Assembly (NCBI GenBank): GCA_036971475.1
Contig: JBAIZL010000002.1
Span: 165,861,214-165,925,213, forward strand
Reading direction: 5' to 3'
Length of the DNA stretch: 64,000 bases
From: Prosapia bicincta
Lineage: Eukaryota; Arthropoda; Insecta; Hemiptera; Cercopidae
The notes under the pieces are model-generated. The model was given only the letters and a program-made list of their open reading frames with translations. It was not told where the DNA came from and searched no databases. The number at the start of each line of letters is the position of its first letter. Position 1 is the first letter of the stretch. Of this stretch, positions 1-10,981 are shown one piece after another. The position numbers and the translations under genes are program-made.

Positions 1-1224
1 GTTGTCAATGAGTAAGTCAGCACTGAGAATATTTTATATTAAAGGAAGAATATTAGTAACCAAAAGTTTAGATGTACTTTATTATAGAGTAGTTTTTAAA
101 ATAAATAGAAAAACAAATTAAATTTTTCCGATTTTATACGGATTCAGTCTCAATATTATACAAATATTTTGTTCCTATATGTTTACGTGTATAAAGTGCC
201 ATATCTTAAAATTTATAGTTGAACATATAATTTTTATTTGTAATAACTGTATGATAGTCTAAAATGATACAAAAAATATATGATACGAATATGATGTAAT
301 ACCTTTATGAAGAACCAGAATTTAAGTATTGCTATTAAATAATCAATTTAGTGTTAAAATAAGGTAAACATAATACAAAATTCTTGAAGCTCCATCTTCA
401 TACAGTGAGGAAAGAAACGATAATTTTCCAGTTTTTTTTTATTACAACATAGAGTAGTACTTACAAATAGACACAAGTATTATATACAAATAAATTATAA
501 CCTTATTTAAAAAATTATAATAATAAAACGCTTTCAGTTCGTAAAATATTCAAAAAAGGTAAATTGTATTTTCATTTATTACCTAATTTAGAAACAAAAA
601 TGTTATTATTTTACATTTTAAGAAGTTCAATCAGACTTTTTAAGATCTCAACTCTTATATAATCAACACTAAACCTTTAAAGACTTCCAACTATTTATAA
701 TCCTATATTTAAATTTAAGTTTAGCAGAAAGAAGCTGAAATATTAAATATATACCTGAATGATAAAATATCCTTTATCAAACAACATTCAGAGTGCTTTT
801 AATAAAAATATAAACATATTGTAACATAGATATTGTGAAGATGTGTGTAATTGAAATAGAATCTGGCTCTAGCGTTTCACATCAGACCTATGCCCTCTGG
901 TTTAATATAGCCTACGTTCGCACGCTATCCTGTTATAAAAAGTGATACATTTATTTTGACAATTGCCAGAGACGGGTGTGAGTGGCACGAAGTCAAAACA
1001 AATAAATCCACTGTTCGTGACGGAAAACGTTAAAAAAGTCAATCTTTGAAACGGAAAATGAGAGGGTTTATGGCGTCTTAAATATCATTTGTTATAATGT
1101 ATTGGTATTTTTTTAAAGGCAATTTACTTTTTAATTTTTTTTTTGACGAATTGCTTATAAGAGTTTGTATAACATTTTGTAAGTGGACTAAATACTGTTG
1201 GGTGAAATGAATCTGTTCCGAGAT

Positions 1225-1260
<36 letters not shown>

Positions 1261-2156
1261 CCCATGTGTGTGTGGGTGTGTGTGTGTAGGTATGTATGCA
1301 TATTTATTTATTTATATTTATAACTATATTATGAATTGTGGTAATGGCAAAGTATCATTATAAAGGAATCTATTTCATGAAGATAATTAGGGAAAGGCAT
1401 GTATTACATGCAGAACCGCTTACATGTAATTGTAACCCTTTCCAACAGTGTATATACTGAAGTGTTTTAAAATTGATTTATTTCATTAAATTTTGTTATC
1501 CCTAATCCGTCATCACGGAGTTTATTTAAAAAAAAAAATATTCCCATGAAATTGTAAATAATCATTTTAAAAGTCAAATGTTTGAACAGTTTAAATCGGA
1601 TTGCTTAGGGCCTCTTTTAATATAAACGATCTCTAGATGTAAATTCTGGTTCTAGATGTTAATAGTTGAAAGAAATAACAGCTTCTGAAAATAAAAATTA
1701 ACATTTATTTAAATACAAATATTCTGACAATATTCACAGTAAGATTGGTTTGTCGACTATTTGAAGAATAATAAATAAAGGTAGGTGGCGGGATAGTTGG
1801 GGAAGAGGCTAGGCATATTTGTAGTTTCGTACTTATAAATACATCTTCTATTTGGCATTATTTATGTATTATTTATGAAATAATATATTTGCCAAATGCG
1901 TTATTATGATTCATTCATCCAAGAAACAATGCTATCGGTGATTTTACTTTCTTACCTACCGAAACTCTTTATAAATTTCTATCCTTTTAATGTTTTTTAT
2001 ATTACAAATTTTTAACGGAATGCCTTATCGGACTTTATCACAATATATATCTTTTGTACACACTTCTGGCAATAGCTTAACGCAGTTTAAATATGTTATT
2101 ACCTGTATTTAATGTTAAAATATAACAAGTTGTTGTTTGATTTCAAATCGAATGAT
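1..2156. other. AT-rich noncoding flank
   Basis: No coding or RNA gene is recognisable here on either strand. The stretch is low-complexity AT-rich DNA outside the left arm of the large inverted duplication. The only discrete feature is a compound microsatellite at 1226-1290. Confidence 0.6.
1226..1290. repeat. Compound (TA)n-(GT)n microsatellite
   Basis: An uninterrupted TA run to about 1259 is followed by a GT-rich tract with a few interruptions. Confidence 0.9.
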
Positions 2157-2293
2157 TGCGAAATGAAACAGAGCAATAGTTATATTTAATTATTGTTGTG
2201 CTAGTCTTTAGAACAATTATTTGTTTTTTGACAAATCACAAAGTGTTTTTGTGAAGTGAATCCTCTTTAGGGATACCGACCAGCTTATTCTCA

Positions 2294-3658
2294 GAGCTAG
2301 ATACCAGGCTTTCCTACAATAGTCATGTAACATCTACATAGAAAAAGCACAAAAGCGCAACAATCTACTGAAGCGATTGACGTCATCCAAGTGAGGAGCA
2401 ACACAAGATGTCCTAAGCACGGCCTACAAAACTACGTCCGTCCAGTGATGGAGTATGGGAGCGAAGTTGTGTCTCTCTCCTCTAACAGTACTCTATCTAA
2501 ATATGACGTGGTCCAAAACAATGGACGATCACTGGAGGTGCCTAATCCACCACCATATAGAGCCTCTGAAATCCAGAAGGGAAACAAACACTTTAAAATT
2601 TTGGGAAAGAGCTAGGCGAATAGACTCCAGTCACTGGAGTAGGTACAGATCTGCCAATCAGAAGTTTAAAATACAAATCACCCCCCTAGTGCACGCCGAA
2701 GCACTAAGAGCGAAGTATAACATCTCCATCCCGAGCTCAGCACCACTACAAAGTTTCGCTGAGGTAGTCGACGCTCTGCCAAAAGTAAACCTTCAGCTGC
2801 TGAACCCTTTAGGCAGTAAAAAGGAGACCAACCCAACAGAACTAAGGAAAAACGCTCTCGAAACCATTCATAATCTTTAGCCGAGTAACGAGTGGCTACA
2901 TGTCTATGCAGACGGTTCTTACATACCTGAAACTAATTCTGCTGGGGCAGGATCCTACTGCGGGTTTTCCCAGCAATCTTTAGCTGTTGGCAGAAATTCT
3001 AGTAACTTCGAGGGAGAAATATGTACCGTCACTGAGGCGGCCAATAGTATGGAGGCGCTAAACTTACAACCAAGCAGTGTTGTGTTTCTTATAGACTCAC
3101 AGTCTGCAATCTCTGCCCTCAGCAACAACAAACCCACTGAAAGCCTGAATGCCTCGAACTGCCGCAAGAAATTATTCAACCTTACTAGCAGGGAACGTCA
3201 GCCTACAGTGGGTCCCCAGCCACGTGGGTCTTCCAGGTAACGAGAAGGTGGATGAAATGGCCAAAAAAGGAGCAGAGAAGGAGCACCCGAAACTCTCCAA
3301 ACCCTTGAAGCAGCAAAATTCCAAATTGACTCTACCATATCCAGGATCACTAAGAACCTACTAAAAAACGCATCCACGGGCAAAATATTGGCAAACGTAG
3401 CGATCCCAGGCCACATACCTGGTAATCTGCAGAGAAGTGAAGCTGTTGCAAGGTTCCACCTGAAAACCGGTCACGACTATCTGCAGGGTCACCTACACCG
3501 GCTTGGTATAGCCGAATCGGACGTGTGTCCACTCTGTTCCACGGAAGTCACCTGCTCACCTGCCCCAAACTCAACCATGCTCTTGACGACATCACTGTTC
3601 GGTACTGGGAACAAATGGCCCAACTGCCACAGACGGGCGTTGAATCCGTAAAGTAAAG
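2294..3658 (+). mobile_element. 5'-truncated LINE fragment with 8-bp target duplication
   Basis: The fragment is bounded by TATTCTCA at 2286-2293 and again at 3659-3666. The homologous place in the other arm (complement near 32330-32355) lacks the insert: there the flanks read on continuously, with TGTCCTCA where the duplicated word sits. The inserted DNA encodes the end of a reverse transcriptase, a ribonuclease H domain and a C-terminal tail, then ends in a short TAAAG-like tail. Truncation at the 5' end with short target duplications is usual for LINEs. Having RNase H after RT points to an I-like group of clades rather than CR1 or RTE. Confidence 0.8.
2335..3650 (+). pseudogene. LINE ORF2 remnant: RT thumb, RNase H, C-terminal tail
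   Basis: About 2335-2480 encodes the RT end, with a YVRPVMEYGSEV-like block typical of LINE thumbs. The RNase H domain follows at about 2890-3290. Its acidic residues are visible as YADGS, then GEICTVTEA, then FLIDSQSA, and the final block WVPSHVGLPGNEKVDEMA. After it, about 3388-3640, comes the tail with LKTGHDYLQGHL and CPLC. The reading frame is broken by a TAG at 2878-2880 and by shifts near 2500, near 3130-3200 and near 3300-3390, so it cannot make one protein. The 5' part (ORF1, endonuclease and most of the RT) is missing. Dead LINE copy; clade assignment tentative. Confidence 0.85.
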
Positions 3659-4783
3659 TATTCTCAATAATATGAGAATATAGACAGTCAGTGGTTGACG
3701 AAGAAAAATGGCTTTACACAGGGTAGTAGAGAAGACGCAGGTAAAATGGCTAGAAGCCACCTCAGCTAATAGGGTTGGCGCTTAATCTAACTAGAGATAT
3801 ATGGATAAAAATGTAGATTATAATATTACAAGCACAATAGCTTCAATTACATTTTTACTACCCAATCAACTTTTCCCCTTTGATTATTATACCTCTAATG
3901 AATGGTACGGTATAGGGCATGGAGAAGTAGAGGGGATTAAATAATATAAAGCAAGCTGTTCCGATTGGGAAAATTGGAAGGATAATTAAAATACCATCGG
4001 CTGCACTTTGACGACACAAAATAGTACAAGCGAGCAAAAAATATCTTCTGCATCTTAGATAGTCTGAAAAATTTTTAAGTATTCTAGAAAGAAACCTCTA
4101 TGGAATAATAAATATTGTTTGATAGAAATCACCATAAAGAAAAAGATCCAAATTGATTGGCTTTATAAAATGTACAGCAGACCAAAAGCTGAGTAGACTG
4201 GACTCATTATTCGAAAATGGACGGAAAAGTGGAAAACGTATAATAAACAAATACTCTGTAATAGAATCAACTATTCATGGATGAAACGATTATATTTAAG
4301 TAGTACATATTGATAGAGACTAGAGCTCTTCTTCATAGCCAAATATTCTTAAATTTGTTTTACAAGAGATAGCTATAACTATGTCATGCAAATACTGGTG
4401 ATAATAACTAGTCCTTCTAATATTATACCGCTAACAAAAATAACATGAGAGAACATGAAAATTAAACTTCTGTCGCATAACGTCTACACTGAACCCAAAC
4501 AGCACTAACTGAATCTAAAGGCAAGACGAATGGTACAAAACACGGAAAAAATCAACTCTGTAGCAATTAACATTATACAAACTAAGGAAAAGAGTGAAAA
4601 GGAAAACGTTTCAACACAAAAGGAGCGCAAAGTTTCGCAATGAGAAAAGTAAAAACCGAATTGCAAATATTCACAACCCCAGTTTTTCATGACTTGGTAA
4701 GTACGGTATAAAAATCTCTTTTTATAGTAATATATTAGTGTTGTAGGCACCTAATTTGTAATTTTAATAATGAAATCCTAATA

Positions 4784-5310
4784 ACACATTCAGAGAGAAG
4801 TAAATATAGATTATATATAGGCTATTATCATAAATAACAATTACAAACCCTTTTATACACTTTCTATAACACTTTCAGAGAGAAGTAAATATAGAATATA
4901 TATATAGGTTATTATCATAAATAACAATTACAAACCCTTTTATACACTTTCTATGATACTTTCAGAGAGAAGTAAATATAGAATATATATAGGCTATTAT
5001 CATAAATAACAATTACAATCCCTTTTATACACTTTCTATAACACTTTCAGAGAGAAGTAAATATAGAATATATATATATATATAGGTTATTATCATAAAT
5101 AACAATTACAAACCCTTTTATACACTTTCTATAACGCTTTCAGAGAGAAGTAAATATAGAATATATATATATATAGGCTATTATCATAAATAACAATTAC
5201 AAACCCTTTTATACACTTTCTATAACACTTTCAGAGAGAAGTAAATATAGAATATATATAGACCAATATCATAAGTAACAATTACAAACCCTTTTATACA
5301 AATTATAAAA
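4784..5310 (+). repeat. Tandem array, six units of 85-93 bp
   Basis: The word TTCAGAGAGAAG recurs at about 4789, 4874, 4961, 5046, 5139 and 5230. Each unit also holds a variable (TA)n run and a shared block ending CCCTTTTATACAC. Length differences come mainly from the TA run. The matching site in the right arm has one copy only, so the array grew after the arms separated. Confidence 0.9.
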
Positions 5311-5951
5311 CATTCACAACATGATTATGTACATTTCAATAACACAGCTATCATCATTAGAATGTTTAAATTAAGTTTTGAAACTAACAATAAGCACCTA
5401 AACACGAAGAATTATAATTAACGAAAAGCTGTTAATTAGTTACAACTTAAATTATTAAATATATAGTTATAAGTTCGTTTATTGCCTATATATCATATTA
5501 ATGACAGGTTCATTGTTTTGAGCTGTAGATTTGTGTTTTGTTTATCTAGTTTTATTTGCTAACAATATAGAACCAAATAATATTTACTATTTTTGTATTC
5601 CATTAGTGTTAGAGTACTTTTATTATTTTACACAACTACTTCGTTAGTTTTACAAATATTACTCAACATTTAAAATAAATGACATTTGTTACTGTGAAAT
5701 ATACAGTGAACTACCGTGCTCGAGAATTCTCTTTACAACGCAAGGGCTGCTTCAACGCTTCTAAACAAAGGATGCAAGTGAGTACGAATATTTAATGAAA
5801 ACATCTGCTGTATTGTTATGAAAAACAAACTGTCTTTTTTGCGTTTCCTTCTCTTTCCGTTGTTACAATAAATTAAATATTTAATAGAGGTGACTTTAGT
5901 TTGAAGATTTATTCTTTCTGTAATATTGAAGTCATATTTAAAACTATTTTG

Positions 5952-5954
<3 letters not shown>

Positions 5955-6021
<67 letters not shown>
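5955..6021. repeat. (AT)n microsatellite
   Basis: Uninterrupted dinucleotide run inside the left arm. The right-arm counterpart near 22230 has no such run, so it expanded independently. Confidence 0.95.
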
Positions 6022-6027
<6 letters not shown>

Positions 6028-6959
6028 AACGTAAATAAACTTTTATTTTTATATTTACATATAAAAAAGTAAAATGATTTACTGGTAACAAGTAAATAGT
6101 AAAACGTTTTTACAAGAAAAAGTTAATTAATCCTCTCACTAAAGCGACAAATATGTTACGCAAATCAGACACATGTGATATTAGGAGGGTTTTGTTAAAC
6201 TAAGGTGGATATAACATTAACATATAATAATAGTCTATAGTTTTAGGAATATTAGGTTTTATTTCAAAAATAAGAAATGGTCAAATAATAATAAAAAAAT
6301 ATAGATTCCAACCTTTAGAGAGATACCACATTTTCAAAAACATGCATCTACAAATTACACCTCCGGAGGTAAATACATTTTAAATCTTGAAATCAGCGAC
6401 AGGCATATTTGAATGTCAAGAAAGATGACACCACTAGCTGAGTAGTGAGACATGCTATTTTCTTTATCTTGTTTGGGTTTAATATTTTTCTAAGGATGTT
6501 AGATTAAAATTAGGACAAATAGAATTCCGGTGTATGTTTTCAAGAAAAATATTGAATATAATAAATATCATGGTACTATGCCTCTACTCTCTCTATAACT
6601 TTTATATTGTTTTTCAGGTTAAATTAATAAATGTAGATAATAAGATTTCATTTACATTTAAACTGTCATTGAGTTTTGATACGTAGATTGGCACTACCTA
6701 TTTTGCAAGATTTACCTAGAACATATGCTGTAGAGGTAATCAGTACCTAGAAAATATAATCCGTTTTAAAAGAGGCTCAATCTTTCTCTTTGTATAGCAT
6801 TAGTTTAATAGCGATATCCGATAGTGCATTATGTTCATATATTATATTTAAATGTCTATTCGTACTTTACATTTAAATTTAGTATTGGAAATGATAGTTC
6901 GAATAACATTTTACGAAATGAAACTACCTTGTAATATGAAGTCCGTTATGTGAAATGTA

Positions 6960-8000
6960 ATGTCCGTAATCCGTATGACATACGCAATGTCTGTGTGTGT
7001 GTGTGTGTGTTACTAGATCACGTAAACAGTGTAATCAGTGTATGTACTGGATTCACAGGACCCATTGGGCTGAAATTTTACATTGACATTCTTATGGTCC
7101 CTGCTTAACACATTGGCCTAATTTTATTTAAAAATTCGGGGCACCGCCCTACTGGCCATGAAAACTTTCTTATTATTCAATTATCTATAATCTATTATAT
7201 ACTTGAGTTGGCTTAATAAACTGATAATCACCTGTAAAAGTTCCTTTCAAACACATTTTAACAGCTGATAGTAATAACTGAATTATTTGTAAATTACCTC
7301 TGAAGATCATTACTTTGTGATCGAAATGTACATAAGACTAAAATAAAAATTGTTGAATTTGTGGTAAGAGGTTGTTTTAATTAATATAAACATTTACGCC
7401 ACAGTTGATTCAAGTTGTTAATTGTTTGTTGTTATTTATCTTTCAAGGTTAGTTATACTTTACAAATATTATGTTACAAGCAGAAGGTTCTCCTTCTTTT
7501 GGGTTTTCAATTCAATAGTCGGTAAATTTATAGGCGATATATCTATTTGTATTTAATCTATATTGTTAATAAAAGTCTAATGGTGTCCGTCTGTGTGTTA
7601 TTCAATCACGTAAAAACTTCTGATCCCATTCAGCAGAAATTTTAGGACACTCTTGGGTTCCTGTTTAACACATAGGCCAATTTGTTCTTAGAAATTACAT
7701 CTGGTCACAGCTCCTATGGCCTTGAAACTCCCTAAACACTGAAATATCCATAGTCCATTATATACTTGGCTTAATGAGGTGATATTAAATGTGGTTGTAA
7801 TCACCTGTCACAGTTACTCTTAAACACAGCTAAACATTTGATAGTAAATGTTTGCTGTTACACATCTTTCAAGGTTCGTTATATTTTACAAATCTTACGT
7901 TACAAGCTAAAGCTTTTGCTTGTTTTTCAAGACAATAATCGGTAACGTTAATAAACTATAGTTTGATACATTTATTTGGATTTAATTTCAGTAAATTAAG
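6960..8000 (+). repeat. Two diverged direct copies of a 400-500 bp block
   Basis: Copy one (about 6980-7500) and copy two (about 7585-7960) share the order: a GT-rich start, a TCACGTAAA block, a CCCATT-x-GCxGAAATTTTA block, a TTAACACAT-GGCC block, a CAGTT block and a final TTACAAGC block. The right arm contains both copies in inverted order (about 20700-20880 and 21120-21300). The tandem copying therefore predates the large inversion-duplication. (GT)n is expanded at 6990-7011. Confidence 0.65.
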
Positions 8001-8963
8001 TTTAAACTAAATACAAGTACAGAATAAATCAATGCAAAAATACCTCCACCCTGTACGAAAGACGAGTACTCTGCTAGTATAACGTCTATTTAAAATAGGT
8101 ATTGTGACTTAGTATGAGAGCATGTATAAAGTTTTAATAAATTATCTAATTAATATACTTATCTAAATTTTTATAAACGCCTGTTTTTCCCGTATATCAT
8201 ATCTTACCTAATAACAGATAGAAATCAGACATCCAAATAGATTTCCTCTGTAACGTATTGTCGTTAGATATGAAATTTGGACTTAAATGATAGTGTAAAT
8301 AATAATAATGTTTGATAAAGAAATCGTAGAACATCATAGAGATAAACAGCATGGCTTGTATCAATCTGGCATCCAGTCTAGCAAGAATACTATTTTTTTT
8401 CACTTTAACTTTAGAACGTAATGAAACTCCATATACATAATCATAGGACAAAACCTTATTGACTATACGTACTTAACCATTTTCAAATTAAATTGAACAA
8501 AAACATTATTAATATGTTTATATGGTAAAAAGACTTATGTAATATTATTAAACAGTAACGATTAAACAGTTGCAATTATCGTCGTGTTTTCTGAGGGAAT
8601 AACATGAGCGGGTGACTCATCGGAGTGAAAACTTCACAAGCAGAGTTGTTTGATCTTGTGTGCACACACCACATTACCATGCTGAAAGAGTTGCATACGT
8701 CGGTTATTAAAGGTACCGAGGGATTTATATATTAAAGAACCTTTTAACTTATAGTCAACTAAGGTTTATGTTTTAAACACATTAATATACTGATAATAAT
8801 GCTCTTATATAAAAGATTATTCCGTTAAAATTAAATTATGAAAACTATTTCCAGAAAAATAAGATTATTTTACTAAGATTGTATAACACAAATATTTCAG
8901 TACATATGTTATGAATTTTATATTTGTTTGTTTAGTACATTTTATAACTTTTATTGTTTGATT

Positions 8964-8966
<3 letters not shown>

Positions 8967-9002
<36 letters not shown>

Positions 9003-9013
9003 ACACACAACAA

Positions 9014-9045
<32 letters not shown>

Positions 9046-9073
9046 ACAAACAACAAACACACACACACTCACT

Positions 9074-9122
<49 letters not shown>
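8967..9122. repeat. Compound (CA)n-(TA)n microsatellite
   Basis: A CA tract with short interruptions runs to about 9075 and passes into a TA run to 9122. The threonine/histidine-rich or cysteine/valine-rich open frames over it are artefacts of the repeat. Confidence 0.95.
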
Positions 9123-9128
<6 letters not shown>

Positions 9129-9306
9129 TTATTGTTTTTATTTTAATTTGTTTGTATTTGGTAACATAGAAACCAAATCAAAAAATGTAATTTGGTTTAT
9201 TGTAAATAAAATACAATTACTCTATATTTTTTAAATATTTATTCAATCATTTTTAGTAATGGTACTATAGTAATAACTGTTGAACTAAATTGGAATTTTA
9301 AAACTT

Positions 9307-9358
<52 letters not shown>

Positions 9359-9542
9359 TTATTGTTTTTATTTTAATTTGTTTGTATTTGGTAACATAGA
9401 AACCAAATCAAAAAATGTAATTTGGTTTATTGTAAATAAAATACAATTACTCTATATTTTTTAAATATTTATTCAATCATTTTTAGTAATGGTACTATAG
9501 TAATAACTGTTGAACTAAATTGGAATTTTAAAACTTCAATAT
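9083..9542 (+). repeat. Perfect 230-bp tandem duplication
   Basis: The block after the first TA run (about 9123-9312) is repeated with no difference seen at 9353-9542, an offset of exactly 230 bp. Each unit is a TA run plus about 190 bp of unique AT-rich sequence. Exact identity means either a very recent duplication or an assembly duplication across the TA run. Confidence 0.9.
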
Positions 9543-10981
9543 TTTACAAAATTATATCCGTTACTTATTTTTCAATCCTAATTTGTTTCGGCCGCTTGGA
9601 TAGATTTCTATTCTTTACCAAGTTAAATCTCTAACTAAATTATAAGATGACTGGCGGATTCGCTACAGCTCTGAGAAGAAATTATTAGTTAAATCATGTG
9701 ATGACAACCCCCAAAACCCTATTCTGCATTTTGGGGAAACCCTTAGCACTGTGTGAAAATACAAAGCAACGTATGCCTGTAGCGATATCGTGCCACGACA
9801 CAACTCACATGGAGTTTTAAGGATCTAGATAACAGGTCAAAACACCAATGGAGCACCGTTGAATATACAACATGAATGACAGCAAATTAGGCAGTACGTA
9901 TATGAGATTTGCACCACACATTTTCATTATATAAATGAAAAGGAGAGATCTTTTCAGAAGGAAACTGTTACATAAACCCGCTTTTACTGTACATGATGGA
10001 AATTATAGAGTAGTGATATTTCTGATTGAACAGGGTATCGAGTGAGGCTATAAAAGGTTGTGACAGAGTGGAGGCATATAAAAAGAAAACATAATAAAAA
10101 GATGGATGAGCTGACCAGAGATAAAGGTAGATTATAGTTTATTGTTTTGACACTGGAAAAGGAGGGCGAAGAAGATAAGCACATCTGAAGTAGCCAAAGA
10201 CAGAAAGATTCTGAAGTGGACACGTCCATCAAATGATTCTATTCATTATCAAAAGTGAAGTAGTTACTTTTTGTTTATGGTTTATGGTGATTAGTATCTT
10301 ATGGAGGATAAGGAGAGAAATGTAAATAATGGAAAGAACAAAATAATTGATCGGGAGACATAAATACCCCTGGTCCCTTCCTTATTTATTTATGGCTCAC
10401 ACCTAAAGTGCCCTACTGTGGTAACATTGATGCTGTATCACGGATACTGTAAATAGTATATTTCCATTTAGATTCCTCCGAGAAACTTTTAAGGTCTATA
10501 CTCTGTGTAGCAAAAGTTTCTCTAATGCGACACCTACAGGTCAACTGTATGAAAAGATGATTTAAAGTTTTTGCTACACATAAGGTTTCTATGTTAAAAA
10601 CGAATTTGTGTTCAAAGTTCCCTCCTATTAATAGAGTATACGGTTACAATTTAAATATTTTATATATTTGATATAATTAAATAATTTATAACTATTCATT
10701 TAGAAATAGTTTTAACTTACAAATAAATGATAAAAACCATCTTTGTGAATACCGATATTATTATGTGAAAATGTCACAGAATATAGACTTTCAAAATTTC
10801 ATAATTTGTTTGACAAACCCATTAAGACGTGATTTTAAATACAATTTTAATTATTAATATTATTCCTAAACTTATTGGTTATTAATATGTACGATTACTC
10901 TATTTCAGATCTAAAATATCTTCAACTGACAAAAGAAAAAAAATTAAATAATATAATCTGTATTTATGTTACTATTTAGTA
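9543..10981. other. Noncoding spacer left of the pogo-like element
   Basis: No gene recognised. The stretch 9600-10400 has somewhat higher complexity and base composition than its surroundings and may be an old transposon relic, but no protein family can be read from it. Confidence 0.4.

Larger units (their letters stand above)
2157..8870 (+). repeat. Left arm of large inverted duplication
   Basis: Read on the plus strand this arm matches the complement of 32482 down to about 19740, in the same order. Anchor pairs seen by eye: 2162-2290 with 32352-32478; 3720-3750 with 32268-32298; 3800-4740 with 29670-30741; 4745-4790 with 27606-27661; 5265-5400 with about 22880-23000; 5690-5870 with 22375-22555; 6980-8000 with 20700-21300; 8585-8830 with 19770-20015. 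Identity looks roughly 80-85 percent overall and about 90 percent in the best patches. The arm itself shows no gene. It carries a LINE fragment (2294-3658) and an amplified tandem repeat (about 4784-5310) that the other arm lacks. Whether the arms are a segmental duplication or two copies of an uncharacterised large element cannot be told from this window. Confidence 0.85.

Noticed and set aside
4784..5310. CRISPR-like array
   Set aside because: Whole units are repeated head to tail with no unique spacers, in a eukaryotic genome.
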